Shown here: positions 35,249 to 44,476 of the stretch, piece by piece
Layout: each line of letters begins with the position of its first letter
How positions within the stretch are numbered: position 1 is the first letter of the stretch
NCBI RefSeq assembly: GCF_028290435.1
Contig: NZ_JAQGJV010000015.1
Span: 102,645-166,644, forward strand
Reading direction: 5' to 3'
DNA length: 64,000 nt
From: Devosia sp.
GTDB lineage: Bacteria; Pseudomonadota; Alphaproteobacteria; Rhizobiales; Devosiaceae
Translations under genes and position numbers: made by a program
Notes under the pieces: generated by a model
What the model was told of the DNA's origin: nothing
Seen by the model: only the letters and a program-made list of their open reading frames with translations
Databases searched by the model: none

Positions 35249-36012
35249 CCTGGCGGCGTTGGCTCGGCGCGCTGGCGCTGCTGGGCGGCCTGGCGACGCC
35301 GGCACTGGGCGACCGGCTGCTGTCGACCATGTCGAATGACGAGATCGAAATCACCTCAAGCTTCGATGGCGAGAAGATGACGTTTTTCGGCTCGATCGCG
35401 CCTGACGCCGGAGCCGAGCAGAAATTCGTCGACGGACCTTTTCAGGTCATCGTCGTGGTGCTAGGGCCGACGGCTGACCGGACGGCGCGGCAGATGACGC
35501 ATAATTTCGGCATCTGGCTCAACACCGACCAGGTCACCTTTCGCAAATTTCCCAGCTACTTTCATGTGCTGGCGAGCGACCGGCTGGCGGACATTACCGA
35601 TATCACCACGCTGACCACGCAATTCATCCTGCCGGAGTCGCACACGCTCGTGCCCAACAATGCGGGTTGGTGGAAGACGGCGGTGTTCGGACGGCAACTG
35701 GTGCGCCTAATGACCGAGCAGGGGCTGTTCGGCGTCAACGAAAGCGGTGTCAATTTTCTCTCCGACAACACCTATTCGGCGCGCCTGACGCTGCCGAGCA
35801 ATGCCCCGCCGGGGCCGTATATTGCGCTGACCTATGTGTTCAAGGATGGGGCGATCATCGCGCGCAAATCCGAGGGTTTTGCGGTGCGCAAGCTCGGGTT
35901 CGAGCGGTTTTTGGCGCTGGCGTCAGTGCAGCAACCGCTGCTGTATGGGGTAGTGTGCGTGATCCTGGCGCTGTTCACCGGCTGGCTGGGCGGGGTGCTG
36001 TTTAAACGTTAG
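35245..36012 (+). CDS. TIGR02186 family membrane-anchored protein
   Basis: 255 residues with a signal peptide (LGALALLGGLATPALG), a long extracytoplasmic part (NDEIEITSSFDGEKMTFFGSI at its start) and a C-terminal membrane helix (about 230-252, LLYGVVCVILALFTGWLGGVLF). The pattern fits family TIGR02186, of unknown function, commonly paired with TSUP permeases. Start GTG 35245 overlaps the permease stop. Probably an accessory subunit facing the periplasm; inference from pairing and topology. Confidence 0.8.
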   Translation: MTWRRWLGALALLGGLATPALGDRLLSTMSNDEIEITSSFDGEKMTFFGSIAPDAGAEQKFVDGPFQVIVVVLGPTADRTARQMTHNFGIWLNTDQVTFRKFPSYFHVLASDRLADITDITTLTTQFILPESHTLVPNNAGWWKTAVFGRQLVRLMTEQGLFGVNESGVNFLSDNTYSARLTLPSNAPPGPYIALTYVFKDGAIIARKSEGFAVRKLGFERFLALASVQQPLLYGVVCVILALFTGWLGGVLFKR

Positions 36013-36716
36013 CCCCGCACCAATCGCCTGGGGCTAATCGGATAAAGTCGGTCCCGCCCGAGCATGGTGACTTCGATACTTGCCCAGTGGAACAGGCCGA
36101 CAAAGGCCGGCGAGAGGATGTTGATCGAGCCTGTGGACGACCCATAGGCGGGTAGGATCAGCAAGCGATTGTCGTGCACGAAGCAAGGGCGGCGCGTGGC
36201 GCGGCCTTCGAGGTAGATGTGAGCCGCTGGGTGCAGGTGACCGGCGACGAGGTTGATGGCACCTCGCCGGGGTTCGTGCGTCAGGGTCAGGCCGTGGAGG
36301 TCGAGATGGGGCAAGCACTGGCCGCCCAGAGCATGCGGCTTGGGGTCGTGGTTGCCGGAGAGCCAGAGCCATTCGGCGAGATCCGTCATGCCGTCGAGCC
36401 GGGCGCGATCGGCGTCATTGAGTGTGGTCGTGCCCTCGTCGCGATGGAAGCTGTCGCCGAGGGAGACGAGGCGCTGGGCACCGGTAGCGCGGAGATCGGC
36501 GTCGAGGCGCTTGAGGGTGAGGCCGGTATCGTAAGGCGGCAGCATCTGGCCGCGCTTGGCGAATGAACTCATCTTTTCCAGATGCAGGTCGGCAACGAGC
36601 AGCGTCTTCTGCGCGTGCCAATAGAGCGCGCCGGAGGGCAAAGGCTGAAACACATGTCCGGCAAAGCGCAAGATCGGGGTCTCCGTGATCTCGGCTTGAT
36701 ATAGAGGCTGGCTCAA
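36009..36716 (-). CDS. pdeM: Ligase-associated DNA damage response phosphoesterase PdeM
   Basis: About 235 residues. Calcineurin-like metallophosphoesterase motifs: VADLHLEK, LGDSFHRDEG, LSGNHDP, GHLHPAA. The AKRGQMLPPYDT segment is typical of PdeM. It lies 64 bases after the Lhr-type helicase, the usual partner in ligase-associated repair clusters. The start is unsure: TTG 36716 (MSQPLYQAEITE) fits the family, while the frame remains open into the helicase gene. Convergent with the TIGR02186 gene, overlapping by four bases. Confidence 0.85.
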   Translation of the reverse strand: MSQPLYQAEITETPILRFAGHVFQPLPSGALYWHAQKTLLVADLHLEKMSSFAKRGQMLPPYDTGLTLKRLDADLRATGAQRLVSLGDSFHRDEGTTTLNDADRARLDGMTDLAEWLWLSGNHDPKPHALGGQCLPHLDLHGLTLTHEPRRGAINLVAGHLHPAAHIYLEGRATRRPCFVHDNRLLILPAYGSSTGSINILSPAFVGLFHWASIEVTMLGRDRLYPISPRRLVRG

Positions 36717-36780
36717 CGGGGTTCTATGGGCTCGCGCATCAACTGATCGACAGAGTCGGGAATAGCTGATTCGAGCCCGT

Positions 36781-39291
36781 TTACGAATCCCTGCCCGCCA
36801 GCGCCTCGCGCATGAGTTCATCGGCAGCATCAGCCATGGCGCTTTCGCGGCCTTCGCCGAAAATGGGCTCCTTGCCGATATCGAGCATCACCGGGACCGC
36901 CAGCGGCGAGATGCGATCGAGCGGCTTGTGGACGATGTGAGTGCGGATGCGGCGCAGCATCTGGCCGAGGCGTTCGATATCGAGGAGGCCCCGGGCGGCG
37001 TCGCGGCGGGTGGCCTGGATCAGGATGTGGTCGGGCTCGTGCTGGTAGAGCACATCGTAGATCAGGTCCGACGACATGGTGATCTGGCGGCCGGTCTTTT
37101 CCTTGCCGGGGTGACGGCGCTCGATAAGCCCGGAGATAATGGCGCAGTTGCGGAAGGTGCGTTTCATCAGGGCGGATTCGTCGAGCCAGTCTTCGAGGTC
37201 ATCTCCGAGCATGTCCTCGGAGAAGAGGTCATCGAGCGACAGGCGATCGGTGCGGATCAGGGCGGAGAGATCGCCGAGGCCCCAGATGGCGAGGGCATAT
37301 TCGGAGGCGACAAAGCCGAGCGGGCGGGCGCGGGCGCGTTCGAGGCGGCGGGTGAGCAGCATGCCCAGGGTCTGGTGCGCAAGGCGGCCTTCGAAGGGGT
37401 AGCAGACCATGTAGTTTTGCGCGCCGCGCGGGAAAGTTTCGACTAAGAGACTGTTTCGACTGGGTAAAACCGAGGCATATTGTTGCAGGCGGAGCCAGTC
37501 GCTGACCGGATCGGGCAGTTTGTGCCAGTCCTCGGGGGTGTCCATGATGCGGCGGACGCGTTCGGCGAGGTAGGTCGAGAGCGGGAAGCGACCGCCCATG
37601 TAGGAGGGGATTTTCGGATCGGTGGACTGGGCGCGGCTGACGAAGACTTCGTTGTCCTTCATGCCCTCAAAGGCGACGATCTCGCCGCCGAACATGAAGG
37701 TATCGCCGACCGCCAGCGTGCCGAAGAAATACTCTTCCATCTCGCCGAGGACGCGGCCGCCACGGCCGATGGGCCCGGTTGTCTGGCCTTTTTTGAACGC
37801 CCTACTCCGGACGAGCCTGACTTTGACCATGGGTTCTTCAACGATGGTGCCGACATTGAGGCGGTATTGCTGGGCGACCTGGGGGTTGGCAATGCGCCAC
37901 ATGCCTTCGTCGGTTTTGCGCAATCTGGCATAGCGTTCGTAGGCGCGCAGCGCGTAGCCGCCGGTTGCGACGAAATCGAGGATGCGATCGAACTGGGCGC
38001 GTGGCAGGTCCTTGTAGGGCCAAGCATGCTGGATTTCTTGAAAGAGGTCGTCGGCGAAAAACGGGGCGGCGCAGGCCATGCCCAAAATGTGCTGGGCGAG
38101 GACATCGTAGCCACCCTGAATCGGATCTTCGCTGTCCTGGTGGTTTTCGGCGACGGCTTCGAGCGCGGCTTCGCATTCGAGCACTTCGAAACGGTTGGAG
38201 GGGACCAGCAGGGCCTTACTCGGTTCATCGAGGCGATGGTTGGCGCGGCCGATGCGCTGGAGCATGCGGGAGGAACCCTTGGGGGCGCCGACCTGGACGA
38301 CGAGATCGACATCACCCCAATCGATGCCCAGATCGAGGGTGGAGGTGCAGACCACGGCCTTGAGGTTGCCGGCAACCATGGCGGCTTCGACCTTGCGGCG
38401 TTGTTCGACCGAGAGCGAGCCGTGATGCAGGGCGATGGGCAGCATTTCGTCATTGATGGCCCAGAGGCCCTGGAACAGCATTTCGGCCTGGCTGCGCGTG
38501 TTGACGAAGAGCAGCGTGGTCTTGTGTTCCTTGATGGTCGCGTAGAGCTCACGGTGGGAGTAGTTGGCGGAGTGGCCGGCCCAGGGCAGGCGTTCGTCGG
38601 TGCGCAGGATCGAGAGCGTGGGTTGGGCACCGCCCTGGGCCGTCAGCAGGTGGGTCGGGGCTTGTGGCGCGGGCTGGCCGATCCAGTCGCGCAGCAGGTC
38701 GGGGCGGGCGACGGTGGCGCTGAGGGCGGTGATGCGCATTTGCGGCGCCAGCACCGACAGGCGGGCGATGGCGAGCGAGAGCAGGTCGCCGCGTTTGGAG
38801 GTGACGAGGGCATGGAGTTCGTCGAGCACGATGCGCTTGAGCGAGCCGAACATGCGGGCGGCCTCGGGATGGCTCAGCAGCAGGGCCATCTGTTCGGGCG
38901 TGGTGAGCAGGATTTGCGGCGGATCGGTGCGCTGGCGGGCACGGCGGCTGGCGGGGGTATCGCCAGTGCGGGTCTCAACCTTGATCTTGAGGTTCATCTC
39001 AAAAATCGGCGCCATCAGGTTGCGCGCCACGTCGACGGCGAGGGCCTTGAGTGGGGAAATGTAGAGGGTGTGGAGGCCCTCGTGCTTGCCGTCGATGAGA
39101 TCGGTCAGGGTCGGCAGGAAGCCAGCCAGGGTCTTGCCGGCGCCGGTGGGGGCGATCAGCAGGGCCGAGGCGCCGGCTTCCCAACTGGCGAGGACATCGA
39201 GCTGATGGGCGCGCGGGGACCAGCCCTTGCTGGCGAACCAGTCGGCGATGACGGGGGGGAGGCTCACGCTGGACGCCGGGGGCTTCTGCAA
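36781..39291 (-). CDS. Ligase-associated DNA repair DEXH-box helicase (Lhr family)
   Basis: 836 residues. N-terminal SF2 core with APTGAGKT (Walker A), DELH (motif II), SATVARPD (motif III) and a second RecA domain including STLDLGIDWGD and QRIGRANHR; then the winged-helix and Lhr-core regions. Lhr-core helicases of this size cluster with PdeM, LigD-type ligase and an exonuclease. They unwind or translocate on nucleic acid with 3'-5' polarity in the studied mycobacterial Lhr. Start may be TTG 39291 or GTG 39267. Only PdeM of the usual partners is in this window. Confidence 0.92.
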   Translation of the reverse strand: MQKPPASSVSLPPVIADWFASKGWSPRAHQLDVLASWEAGASALLIAPTGAGKTLAGFLPTLTDLIDGKHEGLHTLYISPLKALAVDVARNLMAPIFEMNLKIKVETRTGDTPASRRARQRTDPPQILLTTPEQMALLLSHPEAARMFGSLKRIVLDELHALVTSKRGDLLSLAIARLSVLAPQMRITALSATVARPDLLRDWIGQPAPQAPTHLLTAQGGAQPTLSILRTDERLPWAGHSANYSHRELYATIKEHKTTLLFVNTRSQAEMLFQGLWAINDEMLPIALHHGSLSVEQRRKVEAAMVAGNLKAVVCTSTLDLGIDWGDVDLVVQVGAPKGSSRMLQRIGRANHRLDEPSKALLVPSNRFEVLECEAALEAVAENHQDSEDPIQGGYDVLAQHILGMACAAPFFADDLFQEIQHAWPYKDLPRAQFDRILDFVATGGYALRAYERYARLRKTDEGMWRIANPQVAQQYRLNVGTIVEEPMVKVRLVRSRAFKKGQTTGPIGRGGRVLGEMEEYFFGTLAVGDTFMFGGEIVAFEGMKDNEVFVSRAQSTDPKIPSYMGGRFPLSTYLAERVRRIMDTPEDWHKLPDPVSDWLRLQQYASVLPSRNSLLVETFPRGAQNYMVCYPFEGRLAHQTLGMLLTRRLERARARPLGFVASEYALAIWGLGDLSALIRTDRLSLDDLFSEDMLGDDLEDWLDESALMKRTFRNCAIISGLIERRHPGKEKTGRQITMSSDLIYDVLYQHEPDHILIQATRRDAARGLLDIERLGQMLRRIRTHIVHKPLDRISPLAVPVMLDIGKEPIFGEGRESAMADAADELMREALAGRDS

Positions 39292-39348
39292 ATCATCAAA
39301 GAGCCTATATGATCGTGTTCAACACACAAAGCGGCACGGAGGTTCACG

Positions 39349-39642
39349 ATGAGCGAGCAAATGACGGAACGCGAGCGGCCATCGAAGCTGGAGCGGTTGC
39401 TGGGCGACCGGCCGGGCGCGGTGGTCGTGCGGCTGGTGCTGATCTCGCTGGTGGTGGGATTTTTGATGTCGGTGTTCGGCCTCAACCCGCAGAGCCTGCT
39501 CAATGCGGCAATCGATCTGGTGCGTGATGCGTTCCGCGACAGCACGGGCCTGCTGCGCAGCGTAGCGGGCTATGTGATTGCCGGAGCGGCGATCGTGGTG
39601 CCGATCTGGATCGTGATGCGCTTGACGTCGCGGCGGCGCTGA
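39349..39642 (+). CDS. Small two-helix membrane protein (DUF6460-like)
   Basis: 97 residues: a charged N-terminus (SEQMTERERPSKLERLLG), one hydrophobic helix (VVVRLVLISLVVGFLMSVFGL, about 26-46), an amphipathic stretch, and a second helix (VAGYVIAGAAIVVPIWIVMRL) with an Arg-rich end. It resembles a short rhizobial membrane family, DUF6460, from memory. It is coupled to the next gene by a one-base TGATG overlap. Function unknown. Confidence 0.72.
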   Translation: MSEQMTERERPSKLERLLGDRPGAVVVRLVLISLVVGFLMSVFGLNPQSLLNAAIDLVRDAFRDSTGLLRSVAGYVIAGAAIVVPIWIVMRLTSRRR

Positions 39643-40310
39643 TGCCGCAGCGTCTGGAGCTCACGCCGCAGCAGGCGCTGTCGCGGCTGGTCAGCCATAT
39701 CCTGCAGATGGAAAGCGCGGCGGGCCATCGCATCGCTATCGGCATTGCGGGTGGACCGGGGGCCGGCAAATCGACGCTGGCGGCGGAGTTGGTGACCATG
39801 CTCAATGCCACCAAGCCGGGCAGCGCGGCGCTGGTGCCGATGGACGGTTTTCACATGCGCCATGCCAAGCTGGAAGCGCTGGGGACGGTGGATTTCAAAG
39901 GCGCGCCGCATACATTCGAAGGCGCGGACTTTGTCAGCTTCCTGCACAAGCTCAAGCATGCCAATTCGGCGGTGATGGGGCCGGGCTATTCGCGCCAGAT
40001 CGAGGACGTGGTGGACAATGCCTTCGCCGTGCTGCCCGATGTGCGGGTGCTGATCGTCGAGGGTAATTACTTGCTGCTGACCGACGGCCCATGGGCTGGG
40101 GTCAAGCCGTTGCTGGATTATGCGGTGTTCATCGACGTGGATCGCGAAACGGTCAAGGCGCGGCTGCTGAAGCGTCACGCCGAGGCGGGGCTGTTTTCCA
40201 CGGAGCGGAATATCGCCCATATCGAGCGGACGGATTTGCCGAATTATGATCTGGTGAGCGCGTCGCAGAATCGCGCCGATGTGGTGATCGCGCTGATCAC
40301 CGACAGCTAA
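39642..40310 (+). CDS. P-loop kinase, FrcK/uridine kinase-like
   Basis: 222 residues. Walker A GGPGAGKST (about 36-44), substrate segment VPMDGFHMRHAKLEALG, and VEGNYLLL typical of the uridine kinase / fructose-transport FrcK branch (PRK/panK-type nucleoside kinase fold). The basic lid is RLLKRHAEAGL. It probably phosphorylates a sugar or nucleoside; no transporter is adjacent. Translation is coupled to the small membrane protein before it, and a MATE gene follows 18 bases downstream. Confidence 0.85.
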   Translation: MPQRLELTPQQALSRLVSHILQMESAAGHRIAIGIAGGPGAGKSTLAAELVTMLNATKPGSAALVPMDGFHMRHAKLEALGTVDFKGAPHTFEGADFVSFLHKLKHANSAVMGPGYSRQIEDVVDNAFAVLPDVRVLIVEGNYLLLTDGPWAGVKPLLDYAVFIDVDRETVKARLLKRHAEAGLFSTERNIAHIERTDLPNYDLVSASQNRADVVIALITDS

Positions 40311-40328
40311 TTTCATTTTGAGCATTTC

Positions 40329-41684
40329 ATGACCACCCAAGACGCCGCGCGCCCGCAATATCCGTTTCAGGTGCGCCATGCCGATGTGTGGAAAATCGCC
40401 CTGCCCGCTTCGATCGCCTTCATCACCGAGCCGATGGTGGGGCTGGTCGATATCACGGTGATCGGCCGGCTCGGCGACGCCGCCTTGTTGGGCGGGCTGG
40501 TGCTGGGCGCGCTGGTGTTCGACGTGATTTTCTCGCTGGCCTATTTCCTGCGCATCGGCACCGCGGGGCTGACGGCGCAGTCAGTTGGCGCGCGCGATCC
40601 ACGCGATGGGTTGCTGCATTTTGCGCGGGCGCTGGTGCTGGCGGTGGGTATCGGCATTGTCATGATCGCGCTGAGCTGGCCCATCCTGTGGGCGGCAAAT
40701 AGCCTGCTCGCGCCCGAGCCCGGCGTTGCCGCCGCGCTGGGGGATTATTTCCGCTATCGCATCTGGTCGGCGCCGTTTGCGCTGATCAATTATGCGCTGC
40801 TCGGCTGGTTTTACGGCCGGGCGGCCGCGACCACCGGCATGATGCTGCAGATGCTGCTGCATGGCATCAACATCGTGGCCAGCATTGGCCTGGTCTATGG
40901 ACTCGGCATGGGCGTGGCCGGCGCGGCTTTGGGTACGGTGCTGGGGCAAGTGGTTGCCGCGCTGCTCGGGCTGGTGCTGGTGGCGCGGCATTATGGCGGG
41001 CTCGGGGCGTTGCTGGGGCTGATCAAGCCGGGTGAATTGCTCGATACCAAGGCCCTCAAGCGCATGTTCGGGCTGAGCCGGGACCTGATGATCCGCTCGC
41101 TGGCGCTGATGGGGGCCTATGCGTGGTTCGCCGCGCAAGGTTCGCGCATGGGCGAGGTGGCGCTGTCGGCCAATGCGCTGCTGCTGAACCTGCTGATGGT
41201 GGTCGGCTATTTCCTCGACGGGATTGCACAGGCGGCCGAGCAATTGAGCGGCAAAGCGGTGGGCGCCAATTGGCGGCCGGCGTTCGATCGCGCCTATGGG
41301 CTGAGCTTTCAATGGGGCTTGCTGCTGGCGGGCGGGCTGGGTCTGGCGTGGTATTTCGGCGGTCCCTATGTGCTGAGTTTCATGACCACCAATGAGGCGG
41401 TGCGGCAAGAGGCGATGAGTTACCTGTGGATCGCGGCGCTGTGTGCGCTGACGTTCATGCCGGCCTTCGTGTTCGACGGCATTTTGGTGGGCACCACGCT
41501 CAATACCGTGATGCGCGACGGCATGGTGATTTCGCTGGTGGTGTTTCTCGCCGCAGCCCTGATCCTGCAGCCGCTGTTCGGCAATCTGGGCCTGTGGGCG
41601 GCCATGCATGTGTGGTTCATCGCCCGCGGCGGGATTTATTGGTGGGCGCTGGAGCGAAAGAAGGCGGGGTTGTTTACTGCCTAG
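40329..41684 (+). CDS. MATE family efflux transporter (DinF-like)
   Basis: 451 residues with twelve predicted membrane helices. The N-terminal repeat has PASIAFITEPMVGLVDITVIGRLGDAALLGG, the DinF-type signature, and the middle GxxG-rich regions fit MATE proteins. It exports cationic compounds or metabolites in exchange for Na+ or H+. The gene follows the kinase by 18 bases and overlaps convergent pyrD by four bases. Confidence 0.92.
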   Translation: MTTQDAARPQYPFQVRHADVWKIALPASIAFITEPMVGLVDITVIGRLGDAALLGGLVLGALVFDVIFSLAYFLRIGTAGLTAQSVGARDPRDGLLHFARALVLAVGIGIVMIALSWPILWAANSLLAPEPGVAAALGDYFRYRIWSAPFALINYALLGWFYGRAAATTGMMLQMLLHGINIVASIGLVYGLGMGVAGAALGTVLGQVVAALLGLVLVARHYGGLGALLGLIKPGELLDTKALKRMFGLSRDLMIRSLALMGAYAWFAAQGSRMGEVALSANALLLNLLMVVGYFLDGIAQAAEQLSGKAVGANWRPAFDRAYGLSFQWGLLLAGGLGLAWYFGGPYVLSFMTTNEAVRQEAMSYLWIAALCALTFMPAFVFDGILVGTTLNTVMRDGMVISLVVFLAAALILQPLFGNLGLWAAMHVWFIARGGIYWWALERKKAGLFTA

Positions 41685-42790
41685 CCGATTGTGCGGCCCG
41701 CCGCCCACTCCGCCGTGTGGCTGCCGACGAGTTGGCTGATATTGGTTTTGCCTTCGGCGCGGACGGCGGCGGTGAGGCCGCGTTTGATACGGTCGAGCAG
41801 GTCGAGGCCGCCGAAAACCAGTGCCGAATAAAGCTGGATGGCATTGGCGCCAGCCTGGATTTTTGCCACCGCGCTTTGGGGCGAGTGGATGCCGCCGACG
41901 CCGATGATGGGCAGGTCGCCGACGCGCAGGCGGGTTTGCGCCAGGCGCTGGGTGGCCAGATCGAACAGGGGTTTGCCTGAGAGACCGCCGGTCTCGGAGG
42001 CGTTTTCCATGCCGGCGACGGTGTCGCGAGTGATGGTGGTGTTGGAGACGATCAGGCCATCAAGGTCGGTGGCGAGGACCACCTTGGCAATGGCGTCGAG
42101 GGCGGCTTCGTCGAGGTCGGGGGCGATCTTGAGGAAGACCGGGACGCGGGTTTTGGCCTTGGCGCGGGCATAGAGCACATCGCCAAGCAGGCGGCGCAGG
42201 GCTTCGTCGCCCTGGAGGTTGCGCAGGCCGGGCGTATTGGGGGAGGAGATGTTGACGGTCAGGTAATCGGCCAGGTCGGCGAAGCGATTGACGCCCAACA
42301 CGTAGTCGGCGACGAAATCCTCGCTGTCCTTGTTGGCGCCGATATTGACGCCCAGCGCGGCAGGAATGCGCTGGCCCTTGAGCCGGGCGAAGGCGGCGTC
42401 ATGGCCCTCATTGTTGAAGCCCATGCGGTTGACGACGCCTTCGGCGGCACTGATGCGGAACAGGCGCGGCTTGGCATTGCCGGACTGGGGGCGCGGCGTA
42501 ACGGTGCCGATTTCGACCAGGCCGAAGCCCATCTGCGCCAGCGGGCGGGGCACTTCGGCGTTTTTATCGAAGCCGGCGGCCATGCCGACGGGATTGAGCA
42601 GGTCGAGGCCGCAGAGGGAGGTGCGCAATTCGGAGGCGTCGGGGTGGCTTTGCTGGGGCGCCAGGCCCAGGCGCAGGGCGGTGATGGTGGCGCCGTGGGC
42701 GGTTTCGGCATCCATTTTCAGCAAAGCCTGCTGGCTGAGGCCCTGCACCAGCGGCAGGCGCAGCAGAGGCGAAAGCGGCGCGAAAATCAT
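41681..42790 (-). CDS. pyrD: Quinone-dependent dihydroorotate dehydrogenase
   Basis: 369 residues, class 2 enzyme of pyrimidine synthesis at the membrane. N-terminal membrane-contacting helices, then NPVGMAAGFDKNAEVP, GTVTPRPQSGN, NRMGFNNEG, NISSPNTPGLRNLQ (with the catalytic Ser region), KIAPDL, NTT, SGKPL and GVGGIHS. It passes electrons from dihydroorotate via FMN to ubiquinone. The ATG at 42790 overlaps the DUF952 stop as ATGA, so the two are cotranscribed. Confidence 0.95.
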   Translation of the reverse strand: MIFAPLSPLLRLPLVQGLSQQALLKMDAETAHGATITALRLGLAPQQSHPDASELRTSLCGLDLLNPVGMAAGFDKNAEVPRPLAQMGFGLVEIGTVTPRPQSGNAKPRLFRISAAEGVVNRMGFNNEGHDAAFARLKGQRIPAALGVNIGANKDSEDFVADYVLGVNRFADLADYLTVNISSPNTPGLRNLQGDEALRRLLGDVLYARAKAKTRVPVFLKIAPDLDEAALDAIAKVVLATDLDGLIVSNTTITRDTVAGMENASETGGLSGKPLFDLATQRLAQTRLRVGDLPIIGVGGIHSPQSAVAKIQAGANAIQLYSALVFGGLDLLDRIKRGLTAAVRAEGKTNISQLVGSHTAEWAAGRTIG

Positions 42791-43140
42791 TGAACCGCCT
42801 CGGGCAACAGGCAGCTTCCATCGGCGGCGACGCTGACCGGGGCTTCCCAGGCGACGGCGGAGAGGGGCAGCGCACCGTAGTAGTGCGGGAAAAGCTGGCC
42901 GCCGCGCGAGGGCTCCCAGACCAGCTTGTCGCCCAGATCGACGCTGCGCACGGCGAGCAGGACGAGGCCGGATTGGCCGGCGAAATGCAGGCGCAGGGTT
43001 TCGGCCAATTGGGGCGCGGTGGACAGGTGCAGATAGCCATCTTTGGCATCGATGGGCATGCCGGCGAAGCTGGCCGTGCCGCGTGAGGGAGCGTAGATGG
43101 CCTCGGTGGCAATCTTGTAGATCAGGTCTAAATTGGTCAT
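42787..43140 (-). CDS. DUF952 family protein
   Basis: 117 residues. YKIATEAIYAPSRGTASFAGMPIDAKDGYLHLSTAPQLAETL is the typical DUF952 start, followed by VRSVDLGDKLVWEPSRGGQLFPHYYGALPLSAV. The fold is related to ADP-ribosyltransferase-like small proteins and the activity is unknown. It comes first in an operon with pyrD, sharing four bases; this pairing is common in Rhizobiales as far as I recall. Confidence 0.88.
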   Translation of the reverse strand: MTNLDLIYKIATEAIYAPSRGTASFAGMPIDAKDGYLHLSTAPQLAETLRLHFAGQSGLVLLAVRSVDLGDKLVWEPSRGGQLFPHYYGALPLSAVAWEAPVSVAADGSCLLPEAVQ

Positions 43141-43275
43141 GCGCGGACCCTAGCGGGGGGCTGGTGGGTGCGCAAGCGGGGCGGCTCGAGAAGGGTCTTT
43201 ACAAGGGGAAGAGATGTGCTTAGATAGGATATAATTCCGTATATAAGATTGATTTCCTGTTCGGATTATCCGGTC

Positions 43276-43917
43276 ATGCTGTCACATAGAGCCATTTGGG
43301 ATGGTATCGACGCACTGGCGCGGCGGCAGGGTCACTCCGTCTCGGCGCTAGCCAAGCTCGCCGGGCTGGACGCCACGGCATTCAATGTGTCCAAGCGCGT
43401 CAGCAAGGATGGGCGGGAACGCTGGCCTTCGACCGAAAGCATTTCCAAAATTCTCGATGCCACGGGGGAAAGCTTTGACAGTTTTCTCAATGGCACCGGG
43501 GCGTTCATGCAAATCTCCGATGCGCCGAGCATGCGTACGGTGCCGCTGCTGGGGCTGGCGCAGGCCGGGTCCGGTGGGTTTTTCGACAGCGCGGGGTTTC
43601 CGGTCGGGCAAGGCTGGGATGAGGTTGCGCTGCCGACGCCGGGCGAGGCCGGGATTTACGCGCTGGAAATCCACGGCGATTCGATGGAGCCGCTGTATCG
43701 CGAGGGCGACCGGGTGGTCGTGTCGCCCACCCAGCAGGTGCGGCGCGGCGATCGGGTCGTGGTCAAAACGCGCGATGGCGAGGTGATGGCCAAGATACTG
43801 GCGCGCCAGAGCGCCAAGCAGATCGAACTGCATTCGCTCAACCCCGCCTATGAACCGCGGATGTTGGAGATGAACGAGATCGAATGGATCGCGCGGATTA
43901 TCTGGGCGAGCCAGTAG
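43276..43917 (+). CDS. XRE/S24-type repressor (LexA-like protease fold)
   Basis: 213 residues. An N-terminal helix-turn-helix (AIWDGIDALARRQGHSVSALAKLAGLDATAFN, about 6-37) and a C-terminal S24 domain with the Ser136 nucleophile in HGDSMEP and Lys164 in VVVKTRDGE. Ala97-Gly98 in LAQAGSGG could be a self-cleavage bond, as in LexA and lambda-type repressors. Start ATG 43276. No prophage genes adjoin it, so it is a chromosomal stress repressor. Its targets are unknown; lexA proper is not in the window. Confidence 0.85.
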   Translation: MLSHRAIWDGIDALARRQGHSVSALAKLAGLDATAFNVSKRVSKDGRERWPSTESISKILDATGESFDSFLNGTGAFMQISDAPSMRTVPLLGLAQAGSGGFFDSAGFPVGQGWDEVALPTPGEAGIYALEIHGDSMEPLYREGDRVVVSPTQQVRRGDRVVVKTRDGEVMAKILARQSAKQIELHSLNPAYEPRMLEMNEIEWIARIIWASQ

Positions 43918-43962
43918 GGCGCAATTACCGTGGCTGGCTGTGCCGGTGGTGACGAGGGGCAA

Positions 43963-44346
43963 ATGATCAATCACACGGGAATCAACGTCACGGATCTGGC
44001 GCGCTCCAGGGTATTTTACGACGCGGTTCTGGCCACATTGGGCATGGGTGGGAAGCTAGACCTGGGGGATGCCATCGGATTTGGCCGGGCCCAGACGCAA
44101 AAGGGCGATGACCCCGGAGGCGCCTTCTGGATCTCGCGCGGAACCCCGCACGAGCCCCGCGTGCATATAGCTTTCACCGCCATGAACCGCGAAGAGGTGA
44201 TCTCATTTTACGCGGCAGCTCTGGGTAACGGGGGACGTGACAACGGTGCTCCCGGCTTGCGTCCGCATTATCACCAACACTATTTCGCGGCGTTCGTCCT
44301 AGATCCGGACGGCTACAATATCGAAGCGGTCTTCCACGGATCGTAG
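43963..44346 (+). CDS. VOC (glyoxalase-fold) family protein
   Basis: 127 residues with the vicinal oxygen chelate pattern: MINHTGINVTDLARSRVFYDAVLATLG, a middle strand RVHIAFTA and the end YFAAFVLDPDGYNIEAVFHG. His4 and Glu at the end (IEAVFH) are likely metal ligands. Start ATG 43963 after a GAGGGGC site. Members include dioxygenases, isomerases and resistance proteins; the reaction is unknown. It lies 45 bases after the S24 repressor. Confidence 0.85.
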   Translation: MINHTGINVTDLARSRVFYDAVLATLGMGGKLDLGDAIGFGRAQTQKGDDPGGAFWISRGTPHEPRVHIAFTAMNREEVISFYAAALGNGGRDNGAPGLRPHYHQHYFAAFVLDPDGYNIEAVFHGS

Positions 44347-44476
44347 CGGCCGGCGGGGCGAATCGACGTGTGAATTTCGGCGCGGTAAAGAGCGCAGGCC
44401 GTCTTGGCGGCTGTCGATACCATCCAAGCCAGCCACTCCCGTCTGTGCGGTAAATGACCGGCCTGTTTAGCGGACA

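Noticed and set aside
37480..39312. A 610-codon frame antisense to the helicase
   Set aside because: Same cause; the helicase motifs are complete on the minus strand.
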